Shown here: one piece after another, positions 8,282-17,170 of the stretch | How the letters are laid out: each line of letters begins with the position of its first letter | Position numbering within the stretch: the stretch's first letter is position 1 | Origin: Pseudomonadota bacterium | Lineage (GTDB): Bacteria; Pseudomonadota; Gammaproteobacteria; Burkholderiales; Burkholderiaceae_C | Assembly (NCBI GenBank): GCA_021816585.1 | Contig: JAKAXL010000028.1 | Coordinates: 1 to 34,988 of the forward strand | DNA length: 34,988 bases | Direction of reading: 5' to 3' | Notes under the pieces: generated by a model | Databases searched by the model: none | Told to the model about the DNA's origin: nothing | The model's input: only the letters and a program-made list of their open reading frames with translations | Position numbers and translations under genes: made by a program

Positions 8282-8347
8282 GATCTCTCCTCCTTGTCTT
8301 GTTGGTGCTTCGCCCGATGCGCGTGTCGCGCAATCGGGCTAGAGTTA

Positions 8348-8362
8348 GCAAGCCTTGGGCCA
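8348..8362 (-). promoter_or_regulatory. Sigma-54 (-24/-12) promoter of aioBA
   Basis: On the minus strand the sequence is TGGCCC-N5-TTGC with exactly ten bases between the GG and GC dinucleotides, a close fit to the RpoN consensus TGGCAC-N5-TTGC. The predicted start would be near 8336, leaving a leader of about 55 bases before aioB. AioR, encoded next door, is a sigma-54 activator, which makes the assignment coherent. Confidence 0.82.
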
Positions 8363-8452
8363 GCGCGTACGTGCCTCAAAAGATCCAGGAAAATCAACGT
8401 GTTCGGACTCTTCGTCGGTCGCAGGGAGGGATCAAGGCACCCTGCGCGTTAC

Positions 8453-8486
8453 GTTTGCGAAACCCCCTGTGTTTCGAATCGGTAAC
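8453..8486. promoter_or_regulatory. Candidate AioR upstream activating sites
   Basis: Two dyads lie side by side: GTTTGCGAAAC (8453-8463) and GTTTCGAATCGGTAAC (8471-8486, symmetric as GTTnCnnATnnGnAAC). They are 90-125 bp upstream of the -24/-12 element, the usual distance for an enhancer bound by a sigma-54 activator, and just upstream of aioX. The assignment to AioR is inference from position and symmetry. Confidence 0.45.
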
Positions 8487-8500
8487 GACAACGTCCAGCC

Positions 8501-9388
8501 ATGAAACGACGACAGTCCCTGGCGCTGCTCGCAGGCGCGTGTTCGATGCCCGCATGGGCAGGCATGCGTGCGATGCAGCCCCGAACGGTGTTCCGCTTCG
8601 GCGTCACCGATGTATTCATCCACGATGCGATCCCGGTGCTGCGCAGCTACCTCGAAGCGCGGCTTGGAATTCCCGTACGCATCGTCCAGAAGGCGAGCTA
8701 CCAGGAAGCCCTGGAGGCGCTGCGCTCCGATGAAATGGAGGCCGCCTGGATCTGTGGTTATCCGTATGTGGTTGCACGTCACTTCGTGCGGCTTTGCGCG
8801 CAGCCCGGTTGGCATGGTCAGCCCTGGTACCGCAGCTACCTGATCACTTCTGCGGATCGCACCGGGGTGCACGACCTTGCGGCACTACGCGAGGATGTAT
8901 TCGCCTTCGACGATCCGTTGTCGAACTCGGGCTACCTGGTTCCGGTCGTCGCGCTGCGCGCGATGGGACAGACGCCGCAGAGCTTTTTTCGTGGCAGCTT
9001 CTACACCTACGCACTCGACAAGGTCGTCGAGGCGGTCGGTGCCGGACTTGCCGATTCAGGCACGGTCGACGGGTACATCTGGGAGGTCCTGCACCGTCAG
9101 TCCGATCCGGCAGCGCGCAAGACCCGGGTCGTGGTCAAGTCGAGGCACTTCGGTTTTCCGCCCATCGTGACACGACGCAGCCTCGACCTCGAGTTGCACG
9201 CGCGCCTGCAGGGCATATTGCTCGAAGCCCATTCCAACGAACAAGGCCTCCAGCTGCTGAACAAGCTCGACCTGCACTGCTTCCTGCGGCCGCGCAAGGA
9301 ATGGTTCGAGGGGATTCGCTCGCTGGTCGAGGTCCTGGACGGAACGCGCGCGCCCATCCCCGTCTCGCAGATCTACGAGCCAGGCTGA
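8501..9388 (+). CDS. aioX: Periplasmic arsenite-binding protein AioX
   Basis: This 295-residue PhnD/phosphonate-type periplasmic binding protein has a signal peptide ending near residue 20 (PAWA). The binding-protein fold is shown by RFGVTDVFIHDAIPVLRSYLE, a region around residues 80-91 (AAWICGYPYVVA, with Cys85), and DDPLSNSGYLVP. AioX proteins bind arsenite through a conserved cysteine and pass the signal to AioS; Cys85 and Cys99 are the candidates here. The ribosome site before ATG 8501 is weak. It is the first gene of aioX-aioS-aioR, and its stop overlaps the aioS start by one base. Confidence 0.92.
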   Translation: MKRRQSLALLAGACSMPAWAGMRAMQPRTVFRFGVTDVFIHDAIPVLRSYLEARLGIPVRIVQKASYQEALEALRSDEMEAAWICGYPYVVARHFVRLCAQPGWHGQPWYRSYLITSADRTGVHDLAALREDVFAFDDPLSNSGYLVPVVALRAMGQTPQSFFRGSFYTYALDKVVEAVGAGLADSGTVDGYIWEVLHRQSDPAARKTRVVVKSRHFGFPPIVTRRSLDLELHARLQGILLEAHSNEQGLQLLNKLDLHCFLRPRKEWFEGIRSLVEVLDGTRAPIPVSQIYEPG

Positions 9389-10815
9389 TGCAGCGGATGA
9401 AGGATTCCCTGCTGGTTCGGGTTCCGCTGCTGGCCACCACCCTGGTGATTCTGACGGCATTGCTGATGGCCGCTGGTCTGGGCGCGCTCACCCGGCGCTA
9501 CCTGATCGAGGATGTCGATGCCGGTGCGTCCCAGGCGGTCGCAGCCTGGGCCAAGAGCCTTCCGCCGATGATCCAGCAGGACAACGTGTGGGGCGTGTTC
9601 GAGGCCCTCAAGGCGGTTACCGCGGCCGGGCCAACGAACGACCGGAGCATCGCCGTCGTGCTCGATCGCGGCGGCCATGTGTTCGCCAGTTCGGCCCCCC
9701 GCCGCTTTCCCACGGACAGGGTCCCGCAATGGGCTCCGCTGTGGAAACCGGGCAGGCTCACGCTTGCTCAACCGGCACGCAGGGCCGTGGCCGATCCGGG
9801 GCGCCCGCCGCCGATACGCAGCGGGAACTGGCGTATCTACATCGCGGCCTTGAGGGATGACTCGGGCGCCACGGTGGGAACTCTGGTGTATGCCGTTGGC
9901 AACCAGCTTTACTGGTCACGCCTGCGCTCGATGCTGCTGTGGATAGCCGGCATCACGGCGATCGCCGTATGCGTGTTCGTCCCCGTGGTCTGGAGGATCA
10001 GCCGGCGCATGCTCGACCCGTTGGCGCGACTCGGCGGCTCGATGGCGACCGATAGCGCGCAGGCGCGACGCGTGGGGGAAGCACTCGCCGCCCGCAGCGA
10101 CGAGGTCGGCGCGCTGTCGCGCGCCTTCCTGCGTCTTCTGGCCAGGCTGGAGCACTCGCGCCAGAGTGAAAAGTTCGCGGCCGTGGGGACGCTGGCGGCG
10201 GCGACCGCGCACGAGATCAACAATCCCCTGGGCGGCATGATCAACGCCGTGCAGACCGCACGGCGCTTCGGACGCTACGACGACACGACCGGCCGTACCC
10301 TGGACCTGCTGGCGCGCGGCCTGGAGCAGTTGAGGATCATCGCCCAGGCCTTGCTCGCACAGACCCGACCGAGCGAGCGAAACCTGAACCTGCAGGACCT
10401 GCGCGATCTGTCGGCTCTGGTCACGCCTCGCCGGCAGGAGCGCGGCGTGCTGATGGACGAGAACCTGGCGCTGCCCGAGGCGATCCCGCTGGCAGCCGGC
10501 CCCGTACGCCAAGCCACGCTCAATATCCTGCTCAATGCCTGCCATGCGGCGCAGCGCGGCTCCACGCTGCAGTTCTCGGCCGGGATCACCACGCCCGCGG
10601 TGTTGCGCATCACGGTGCGCAACCAGGGCAGCGCTCCGCCGGAAAGCGTGCTGGATGCGCCCAGCCTTCCAGGCGCGCGCGACCTGCCGGGCCTGGGTCT
10701 GTGGGAAAGCCGGCGCCTGCTGTCGGATATCGGCGGCACGCTGACGCTGACCCACGAGCACGGCTGGACGACCGCGCTGATCGAAATTCCCCTGCGCTCT
10801 CAGCAAGAATCGTGA
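9388..10815 (+). CDS. aioS: Arsenite-responsive sensor histidine kinase AioS
   Basis: This 475-residue membrane kinase has TM1 at about residues 9-31, a periplasmic domain of about 150 residues, and TM2 around residues 182-206 (MLLWIAGITAIAVCVF). A HAMP-like linker (RRMLDPLARLGG ... SDEVGALSRAF) follows, then the H box AHEINNPLGG with His275, and a C-terminal ATPase domain with NILLNACHAA (N box) and GLGLWESRRLL (G2-type box). It should sense arsenite through AioX in the periplasm and phosphorylate AioR. The start ATG at 9388 overlaps the aioX stop (TGATG); Met4 at 9397 is an alternative. Confidence 0.93.
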   Translation: MQRMKDSLLVRVPLLATTLVILTALLMAAGLGALTRRYLIEDVDAGASQAVAAWAKSLPPMIQQDNVWGVFEALKAVTAAGPTNDRSIAVVLDRGGHVFASSAPRRFPTDRVPQWAPLWKPGRLTLAQPARRAVADPGRPPPIRSGNWRIYIAALRDDSGATVGTLVYAVGNQLYWSRLRSMLLWIAGITAIAVCVFVPVVWRISRRMLDPLARLGGSMATDSAQARRVGEALAARSDEVGALSRAFLRLLARLEHSRQSEKFAAVGTLAAATAHEINNPLGGMINAVQTARRFGRYDDTTGRTLDLLARGLEQLRIIAQALLAQTRPSERNLNLQDLRDLSALVTPRRQERGVLMDENLALPEAIPLAAGPVRQATLNILLNACHAAQRGSTLQFSAGITTPAVLRITVRNQGSAPPESVLDAPSLPGARDLPGLGLWESRRLLSDIGGTLTLTHEHGWTTALIEIPLRSQQES

Positions 10816-10874
10816 TACGTTGAGGACAGTCGGCCGGCAGAGCCGACGCCTGGAGATCCCCGAGGAGACCTGCC

Positions 10875-12215
10875 TTGCACGACCTGCCGATCCTGCTGGT
10901 CGAGGACGACCCCATCATGGGTGAGTCCATGAGCCACCGACTGCAACTCGAACGCTACCCCGTCGAATGGGTGCGCGACCTGTGCGCGGCGCGGGATTCA
11001 CTTCGTCATCGGCTGTATCCGCTGGTGCTCAGCGACATCCGGCTTCCCGACGGCGATGGCGAACAACTGCTCGCGACGATGGCCGAACGCTACGGCGGCT
11101 GTTGTCCCCCGGTGGTATTCATGACGGGCTTCGGCTCGGTCGACCAGGCCGTGAGGCTGGTGCGCGGCGGAGCGTGGGACTACATCCAGAAGCCCTTCGA
11201 CCTGGACACCTTGATGCAGCGCATCCGCGAGTGGATCCCGCCGGGTACGCCACGTTGCGATGCCTGGTTCGGGATCTCGGAAGCCGCGCAGGCTCTGGAA
11301 CAACTCATCGCGCGCGTGGCGCAGCTCGAGCTTCCCGTCCTGATCCAGGGCGAATCGGGAACCGGAAAGGAGATGGTGGCCCGGCGCATCCACGCCGACA
11401 TGCGCAAGACGCGCGAGCGGATTCCCTATGTGGCCATCAATTGCGCCGCGCTCAGCGAGACCTTGCTGGAATCCGAATTGTTCGGTCACGAAGCCGGTGC
11501 CTTCACCGGCGCCAGTCGACGGCACGCCGGAGTCTTCGAGCAGGCGCATGGAGGTGTGCTGCTGCTCGACGAGATCGGCGACATGCCCTTGGGCGCGCAG
11601 GCCAAATTGCTACGCGTGCTGCAGGATGGTCAGGTGCGGCGGGTCGGCGGCGAGAAGGCCTTGCAGGTTCATGTGCGATTGATCTGCGCCACTCACAAGC
11701 CGCTGAACCAGCTGGTGGACGCGGGGGCATTTCGAGAGGACCTGTACTACCGCATCAGCGGGTTGCCGATCCATCTTCCCCCATTGCGCGATCGCCCCGA
11801 TGACACGGTCTGGCTCGCGCATCGGCACGTCGACGAACTCAATGCCCGCGTCGGTTCGTGCAGACGCCTGGACCCACGGTTCGCTGCGTGGGCCAGGCTC
11901 CAGCCATGGAGCGGCAATGTGCGAGAGCTGTTCGCCACGGTCGACCGTGCCTACCACCTCTCCGCCGATTGCTGGGTGCGCCGGGAACGCTCGAATCTGC
12001 CGGGCACGGATTCTTCACGTCGCGGCGCCGAGCCCGTTGCCACGGGTCCGGAACCACTCGACCGCTACATAGCACGGGTCGAACACGACTATCTCGAGAA
12101 GTGCGTGTCGGACAACGACGGCGGGATCACGAAGACCGCCACCGCGCTGGGCATCAGCCGCAAGACCCTGTGGGAAAAGCTGCGCCGCTACCGCGGCGGG
12201 CCGCAGCGACGCTGA
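10875..12215 (+). CDS. aioR: Sigma-54-dependent response regulator AioR
   Basis: This is an NtrC-type activator of 446 residues. The receiver holds Asp11/12, phospho-acceptor Asp54 and Lys106 in QKPF. The AAA+ domain has Walker A GESGTGKE (159-166), the sigma-54 contact loop GAFTGA (208-213) and Walker B LLLDEIGD (229-236). A Fis-type HTH ends the protein (GGITKTATALGISRKTLWEKLRRY region). The start is TTG at 10875 with a GAGGAG ribosome site; the next in-frame ATG would remove the receiver's first strand and acidic pair, so TTG is preferred. It is expected to switch on the sigma-54 promoter of aioBA in response to arsenite. Confidence 0.94.
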   Translation: MHDLPILLVEDDPIMGESMSHRLQLERYPVEWVRDLCAARDSLRHRLYPLVLSDIRLPDGDGEQLLATMAERYGGCCPPVVFMTGFGSVDQAVRLVRGGAWDYIQKPFDLDTLMQRIREWIPPGTPRCDAWFGISEAAQALEQLIARVAQLELPVLIQGESGTGKEMVARRIHADMRKTRERIPYVAINCAALSETLLESELFGHEAGAFTGASRRHAGVFEQAHGGVLLLDEIGDMPLGAQAKLLRVLQDGQVRRVGGEKALQVHVRLICATHKPLNQLVDAGAFREDLYYRISGLPIHLPPLRDRPDDTVWLAHRHVDELNARVGSCRRLDPRFAAWARLQPWSGNVRELFATVDRAYHLSADCWVRRERSNLPGTDSSRRGAEPVATGPEPLDRYIARVEHDYLEKCVSDNDGGITKTATALGISRKTLWEKLRRYRGGPQRR

Positions 12216-12219
12216 GGCG

Positions 12220-13404
12220 TCAAAGCGCCTCGAGCGCCAGCGCGATGCCCTGGCCGCCCCCGATGCACAGCGTCACCACGCCACGGCGAACCTGGTCGCG
12301 GCGCATCGAATGCATCAGACGCGTCGAGAGGATGGCGCCCGTGGCGCCGATGGGATGCCCGTGCGCGATGGATCCACCCTCGACATTGACGATGTCCTCG
12401 GCGAGCCCGAGCTCGCGCGTGCAGGCGATCGCGATGGCGGCGAAGGCCTCGTTGATCTCGATGCGCCCGATATCCCCCACGGACCATCCGGCGCGCTCGA
12501 GCGCCATGCGCACCGCCGGCACCGGACCCAGTCCGAACCAGCCGGGCTCGACGGCGGCCACGCCGTAGGACACCAGGCGCGCCATCGGCTGCAGCCCCTG
12601 GGCCTCGGCCCAGGCACGCTCCGCGACGATCATCGCGGAAGCCGCGGAGTTGAGCCCGGGAGCGTTGCCGGCGGTGATGGTGCCGTCCTTGCGGAACGCG
12701 GGCTTGAGACGCGCGAGGCTTTCGAGGCTGGTGTCGGGCCTGTTGTGCTCGTCGCGCGCGAAGTCCTCGGGGCCCTTGCGGCCCTGCACCTGCACCGCCA
12801 CGATCTCCGCGTCGAAATGCCCGGCGGCCTGTGCCTTCGCGAAGCGCTGCTGCGAGCGCAGCGCCCACGCGTCCTGCTGTTCACGCGTGATGCCGAAGCG
12901 GCTTGCCAGGTCCTCGGTATGCCAGCCCGAATGGCGCCCGCTGAAGGCGTCGTTGAGCCCGTCCAGCAGCATGCTGTCGAGCACGGCGCCGTCGCCCATG
13001 CGCATGCCCCAGCGCCCCTGCGGCAGCAGATAGGGAGCCATGTCCATGTTCTCCATGCCCCCGGCGAGCGCGCACTGCAGATGCCCCGCGAGGATCTCCA
13101 GCGCCGCCGACACGACGGCCTGCGCTCCGGAGCCGCACACGCGGTTGACCGTCAGCGCCGGAACCTGCACTCCGAGCCCGCCGCCGATGGCCGCCTGGCG
13201 CGCCGGATTCATTTTCGCGCCGGCCTGCACCACGTGGCCGAAGACGGCGGTCTGCACCTTGTCCGCATCGAGTCCCGAGCGACGCAGGGACTCACGCGCA
13301 GCCGCCGCGCCGAGCTCGGTCGCGGGCGTGTTGCGCAAGGTTCCGTTGTAGGTGCCGATGGCGGTGCGAACCGGCGAGCAAAGGACGACCTGCGGCTGGG
13401 ACAT
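12220..13404 (-). CDS. Acetyl-CoA acetyltransferase (thiolase II family)
   Basis: This 394-residue thiolase condenses two acetyl-CoA to acetoacetyl-CoA or does the reverse. The active-site Cys90 lies in NRVCGSGAQAV, and the C-terminal motifs NEAFAAIAIA, GGSIAHGHPIGATGA and CIGGGQGIALALE supply the catalytic histidine and second cysteine. The ATG at 13404 has an AAGGAGA ribosome site. It converges on aioR with only four bases between the two stop codons. It is downstream of the ars genes on the same strand, but a terminator-like hairpin precedes it, so membership of that operon is uncertain. Role in polyhydroxyalkanoate or ketone metabolism cannot be decided. Confidence 0.95.
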   Translation of the reverse strand: MSQPQVVLCSPVRTAIGTYNGTLRNTPATELGAAAARESLRRSGLDADKVQTAVFGHVVQAGAKMNPARQAAIGGGLGVQVPALTVNRVCGSGAQAVVSAALEILAGHLQCALAGGMENMDMAPYLLPQGRWGMRMGDGAVLDSMLLDGLNDAFSGRHSGWHTEDLASRFGITREQQDAWALRSQQRFAKAQAAGHFDAEIVAVQVQGRKGPEDFARDEHNRPDTSLESLARLKPAFRKDGTITAGNAPGLNSAASAMIVAERAWAEAQGLQPMARLVSYGVAAVEPGWFGLGPVPAVRMALERAGWSVGDIGRIEINEAFAAIAIACTRELGLAEDIVNVEGGSIAHGHPIGATGAILSTRLMHSMRRDQVRRGVVTLCIGGGQGIALALEAL

Positions 13405-13467
13405 GGCTTTCTCCTTGGACCAGCCGCACCTTAGGCCGATGCCCCCCCGGCGTCATTGGCTCAGATC

Positions 13468-13492
13468 AAGAAGGACCCCGCATGCGCCGGGG
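13468..13492 (-). terminator. Weak terminator-like hairpin after the flavoprotein gene
   Basis: On the minus strand CCCCG-GCGCATG-CGGGG (13492 to 13476) is followed by TCCTTCTT. The stem is only five GC pairs and the T-run is broken, so it may end the long ars operon before the thiolase only partially. Confidence 0.35.
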
Positions 13493-13504
13493 CACCCCGG
13501 GGGA

Positions 13505-14902
13505 TCACCGCGCGGAAAGCGCGGCCAGTCCGAAGGCCTCGGTCAGCGTCGGGTGGGGATGGATCGCCGATGCGAGCTGGTCGATGCGCAGACCGTGGCG
13601 CACCGCCAGCGCGGCCTCGCCCATCAGATCCGCGGCGCCGTCGACCAGCGCATGGATTCCGACGATGCGCCCGCCCAGGCGTTCGTGCACCACGCGCAGC
13701 CGGCCGAAGGCCTCGGCGCCGATCTGCGCGCGCGCGTCGACCTGGTAGTCGTATTCGGCCACCGCCACATCCAGCCCGGCGCCGCGCGCCGCCTCCTCGG
13801 TCAGGCCCGCCATGCCGAGTTCCGGGAACGAAAAGATCACCGCCGAATTGTGTTCGGCCCGCGGGAATGGCGCGGCGTGGCCGAGCATGTGGCGCGCCAC
13901 CGCCAGCGCCTGCGCGGTGGCCCAGTGCGCGAACATCGGCTGACCGACGAGGTCGCCGGTGGCGTGGATCCCCGGCTCGGCGGTCTGCAACAGCTCATCG
14001 ACCTCCACGCCGTGGCGGCCCACGCGAACCGAGGTGTTTTCCAGTCCGAGCCCTTGCACGTTGGGCTGGCGTCCCGCGACCACGGCCACGGCCTGCGCCC
14101 GCACCTGCTCGGCGCGCCCGGCGTGCGCATAGCGCACCTGCAGCTCGCCGTCCTGCGCCTCGATGGACTGCACCTGGGCACCCGTGCGCACCGCGATTCC
14201 GTCCCCCGCAAGCCGCTGGGTCAGCAGCTGCGCCAGCACGGAGTCGACCGGCTCGAGAATGCGCTCGCCACGCTGCAGCAGCGTGACCTGGCTGCCCAGA
14301 TGCGCGAAGATCTGCGCCATCTCCACGCCGACCGGCCCGGCCCCGATCAGGATCAGCGAACGCGGGATCTCGGCGATCTCCAGCAGGCCCTTCGAGTCCA
14401 GCACCCCGGCAAGCTCGGCGCCGGGGATCGGCGGGCGGACCGGCATCGACCCGGTGGCCAGGATGGCGCGCTCGAAGCGCAGCGCATGCGAGGCACCCTC
14501 GGTCTCGACGCTCGCGCTGCGCGGTCCCGTCAGCCGGGCACGCCCGAACACGACCTGCAACGTGGGCAGTGCCTGCGTCTTCATCAACGCCCCCTGCGCG
14601 CGCTGCGCCAGGATGCGGTGACGTCGCGCCTGCACCGCCGACCAGTCGACGCCCGCGTGCGAGTCGCCCGCGCCGACCCGCAAGCCGAACTGCGAGGCCT
14701 CGGCGAGGTCCCGGCGCCGGGCGGCGACTTCCCGGTAGATCTTCGACGGGATGCAGCCCTCGAACAGGCAGGTACCTCCCAGCCCCTGGCCCGCCTCGAC
14801 CAGCAGCACCCGGCGTCCGGCCTGCGCCAGCGCCAGCGCCGCCGGCGTGCCGCCGGGCCCGCCGCCGATCACCAGGACATCGACTTGCTCAGGCCATTCC
14901 AT
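13505..14902 (-). CDS. FAD-dependent disulfide oxidoreductase (dihydrolipoamide dehydrogenase-like)
   Basis: This 465-residue class I pyridine nucleotide-disulfide oxidoreductase has FAD-binding GGGPGGTPAALALAQAG near residues 13-29, the redox pair Cys45-LFEG-Cys50 followed by IPSK, NAD-binding GAGPVGVEMAQ in the middle, an ATGDLVG second FAD motif, and the C-terminal dimerisation domain with the catalytic HPHPTLTE histidine. It lacks the C-terminal vicinal cysteines of mercuric reductase. The start at ATG 14902 is chosen for its AAGGAG ribosome site; 14920 has none. It follows a GlcG-like gene, a thioredoxin-like gene and a permease gene in the ars operon, so a role in recycling a dithiol used in arsenic or thiol chemistry is possible but unproven. 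Confidence 0.9.
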   Translation of the reverse strand: MEWPEQVDVLVIGGGPGGTPAALALAQAGRRVLLVEAGQGLGGTCLFEGCIPSKIYREVAARRRDLAEASQFGLRVGAGDSHAGVDWSAVQARRHRILAQRAQGALMKTQALPTLQVVFGRARLTGPRSASVETEGASHALRFERAILATGSMPVRPPIPGAELAGVLDSKGLLEIAEIPRSLILIGAGPVGVEMAQIFAHLGSQVTLLQRGERILEPVDSVLAQLLTQRLAGDGIAVRTGAQVQSIEAQDGELQVRYAHAGRAEQVRAQAVAVVAGRQPNVQGLGLENTSVRVGRHGVEVDELLQTAEPGIHATGDLVGQPMFAHWATAQALAVARHMLGHAAPFPRAEHNSAVIFSFPELGMAGLTEEAARGAGLDVAVAEYDYQVDARAQIGAEAFGRLRVVHERLGGRIVGIHALVDGAADLMGEAALAVRHGLRIDQLASAIHPHPTLTEAFGLAALSAR

Positions 14903-15082
14903 GATCGACTCCTTGTTCATGCTGCGGGGGCGTCCGGGCGAGTCGGCGACCTGCTCCGGAGTGTTCCGCCGACGCGTCGCACCCGATCGGGCCCGGCGTC
15001 GCGGCCGCAGGAATGTTGTAGGCCGAGTCGAAGGCCTGCGCGTTGCGGTGACGCAAGTCCCGCCACTGCCCGCCCCGTCGCA

Positions 15083-15592
15083 TCAGAAATCCAGATCCCC
15101 GCTCACGGCCTGCACGGCCGCCTTCGCGCAGATCTCGTCGTTGTCGGCACCCGGGGCGCCCGATACGCCCAGCGCTCCGACCATCTGCCCGGCCGCTTCG
15201 ATCGGCAGACCGCCGCCGATCATCACCACACCGGGGAGATTCCTGATCCCCTGTTCGGCCGAACCGGGCCGGTTCACCCTGGCGGCCACCTGCCCGGTGG
15301 GCTGGCGCCAGCTCGCCGCGGTACGCGCCTTGCCTTCGGCCGCGGCCAGCGTATGCCAGCCGGCATAGCGATCGCGCAGCACGACCAGCGGCAACCCCGA
15401 CGGGTCCGTGACAGCCACGGCCACCTGCCATCCCCGCCTGGCGCACTCCGCCCTGGCCGCCTGCGCGGCCTTCAGCGCCAGCTCCGGCGTGATCACCTTC
15501 TGCGTCCAGGTCGCGGCCGGGGCGTCCGCCCGCGCGAGCCCGCCGCCCGCAAGCATCCCCGTCAGGGCCACTGCCAGCATGGTGTGTTTCAT
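15083..15592 (-). CDS. Secreted GlcG/HbpS-like (DUF336) protein
   Basis: This is a 169-residue protein with a Sec signal (MKHTMLAVALTGMLAGGGLARA, cleavage near residue 22). The mature part matches the GlcG/HbpS family: ITPELALKAAQAARAECARRGW, VAVAVTDPSGLPLVVLRD, AEGKARTAASW, and the glycine-rich PGVVMIGGGLPIEAAGQMVGALGVSG. HbpS from Streptomyces binds haem and senses redox state; the function of most family members is unknown. AAGGGG ribosome site before ATG 15592. It lies between the thioredoxin-like protein and flavoprotein genes, consistent with an envelope redox task. Confidence 0.88.
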   Translation of the reverse strand: MKHTMLAVALTGMLAGGGLARADAPAATWTQKVITPELALKAAQAARAECARRGWQVAVAVTDPSGLPLVVLRDRYAGWHTLAAAEGKARTAASWRQPTGQVAARVNRPGSAEQGIRNLPGVVMIGGGLPIEAAGQMVGALGVSGAPGADNDEICAKAAVQAVSGDLDF

Positions 15593-15646
15593 GTTTTCCC
15601 CTTGTCATGGTTCGAAGAAGGCTTCGGCGAGGCGCCGGGGCTCGTG

Positions 15647-15883
15647 TCAGGCACCCACCCACTGCTCGACCTGCGAGCGACTCGGCACACCGCCGGCGTG
15701 CACCACCTTGCCGTCGATCACCACGCCCGGCGTGCTCATCACGCCGTAGCGCATGATCGAGGCAATGTCCTCGACCTTCTCGACGCGTGCCTGCACGCTC
15801 CTGGCGGCCAGCACTTGCTCGACCAGGCGCTGCGTGGCCTTGCAGTTGGCGCAACCGGTACCCAGGATCTTGATCTCGATCAT
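15647..15883 (-). CDS. Small thioredoxin-fold CxxC protein (redox-active disulfide protein 2 type)
   Basis: This 78-residue cytoplasmic thioredoxin-like protein has a Cys11-Ala-Asn-Cys14 centre in the GTGCANCKATQ motif and the cis-proline region STPGVVIDGKVVHAGGVPS. The length and motif match the TM0996/MTH895 family, which is often encoded beside DUF318 permeases. The ATG at 15883 has a GAGGAG ribosome site. It probably reduces or delivers a thiol-bound ligand for the adjacent permease; that role is inferred from recurrent gene pairing. Confidence 0.92.
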   Translation of the reverse strand: MIEIKILGTGCANCKATQRLVEQVLAARSVQARVEKVEDIASIMRYGVMSTPGVVIDGKVVHAGGVPSRSQVEQWVGA

Positions 15884-15932
15884 GATGCGACTCCTCGTGA
15901 AATGAATGAATGAATGAAGCGAGCCTGCGGCC

Positions 15933-17030
15933 TTACATCACCGCGTTGAACACGAAACCGACGATCACGATCCCGACGGCCACGACCGCCGCGAACATCG
16001 CGATCAACTTCGGCTTCATGACCTTCTTCAGGATCATGAACTCGGGCGCCGACAGCGCGGTCACCGACATCATGAAAGCCAGCGTCGTGCCCAGCGCCGC
16101 GCCCTTGCCCAGCAGCGCCTGCACCACCGGGATGATGCCCGCGGCGTTGGAGTACATCGGCACCCCGATCAGCACCGCCAGCGGCACCGACCACCAGGCC
16201 CCCTTGCCCATCAGATGGGCCATGAAGTCCTGCGGCACGTAGCCGTGGATCCAGGCGCCCACGCCCACGCCGGCGACGATGTACGGCGCCACCTTGAGCA
16301 CGATGTCGCGCACGTGGCGGAATCCCTGCGCGAATCGCGCCTGCCAGTCCATGCGGTGTTCCACGCCGTCCGTGGCGGGGATGTCGAACACCCATGCCTC
16401 GACCAGGTGCACCGGATTCATGCGTCCGATCACCAGCCCGGCGGCGATGGCCACCAGCAGGCCCATCCCCAGGTACAGCAGCGCGACGCGCCAGCCGAAC
16501 ATGCCGTACAGCAGCGCCAGCGCCACCTCGTTGACCATCGGCGCCGACACCAGGAAGGAGAAGGTCACCCCCAGCGGCACGCCCGCGGTGAGAAAGCCGA
16601 TGAACAGCGGCACCGCCGAGCACGAGCAGAAGGGCGTGACGATGCCCAGCGCCGCGGCCAGCACGTTGCCGGCGCCCTGGCCCCTGCCGGCCAGCAGCGC
16701 GCGGGTCTTCTCCGGGGTGAAGAAGCTCTGCAGCACGCCCACCGCGAACACGATCAGGGCCAGCAGCATCAGCACCTTGGGCACCTCGAACACCAGGAAG
16801 GCCAGCGCCGAGTAGAGGTGGCTCGACGGCGCGATGTGCGCCATGCCCGCGACCCAGCGCGTGAAGGCGGCGGTGGCGGGTTCCAGCGCCCAGTACAGCG
16901 GGAACCAGACGCCGACGTACAGCAGCGCCGGCAGCCAGGCGCGCCAGAAGGGCCTCGAAGCTCCGCCGGCGCCGGATCCGGAGATGGGCGCGGGGGAAGC
17001 CGTGGGTACGGAAGACGCGGGGGTGTTCAT
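15933..17030 (-). CDS. DUF318 / ArsP-like permease
   Basis: This is a 365-residue polytopic membrane protein with about eight hydrophobic segments. The family signature VTPFCSCSAVP is at 131-141 (Cys135, Cys137), followed by SAPMVNEVALALL, and a second half with VGVGAWIHGYVP and SNAAGIIPVVQALLGKGAALGTTLAFMMSVTALSAPE. DUF318 includes ArsP, an exporter of trivalent methylated or aromatic arsenicals, but other members are uncharacterised. It is encoded beside a CxxC thioredoxin-like protein and downstream of an ArsI-like lyase, which points to organoarsenical handling. ATG 17030 has a GAGG ribosome site. The first 25 residues are a serine/glycine-rich extension. Confidence 0.9.
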   Translation of the reverse strand: MNTPASSVPTASPAPISGSGAGGASRPFWRAWLPALLYVGVWFPLYWALEPATAAFTRWVAGMAHIAPSSHLYSALAFLVFEVPKVLMLLALIVFAVGVLQSFFTPEKTRALLAGRGQGAGNVLAAALGIVTPFCSCSAVPLFIGFLTAGVPLGVTFSFLVSAPMVNEVALALLYGMFGWRVALLYLGMGLLVAIAAGLVIGRMNPVHLVEAWVFDIPATDGVEHRMDWQARFAQGFRHVRDIVLKVAPYIVAGVGVGAWIHGYVPQDFMAHLMGKGAWWSVPLAVLIGVPMYSNAAGIIPVVQALLGKGAALGTTLAFMMSVTALSAPEFMILKKVMKPKLIAMFAAVVAVGIVIVGFVFNAVM

Positions 17031-17170
17031 CGTGGCCTCGGAACAGGAACTCTCTGTCTTGGTAGACGAAGCAACCCCGGAAAGGATGCACCCGTGACCC
17101 TGGGGGCCGGGCCGATGGGCCCGATCCGAGATCCCCGGTCCCGGGCGAAGGCGCCGGCTCAGCCGCCGCC

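Noticed and set aside
8364..8500. Classical sigma-70 promoter for aioX
   Set aside because: TTGCGA at 8455-8460 has no acceptable -10 hexamer at 16-18 bp, so no promoter is claimed.
13505..14902. Mercuric reductase
   Set aside because: It lacks the N-terminal HMA domain and the C-terminal vicinal cysteines; the general disulfide reductase fold is all that can be supported.
13352..15913. Long plus-strand open frame (853 codons) across the flavoprotein and GlcG genes
   Set aside because: Antisense to four well-supported genes, arginine/histidine-rich and without ribosome site or recognisable domain.
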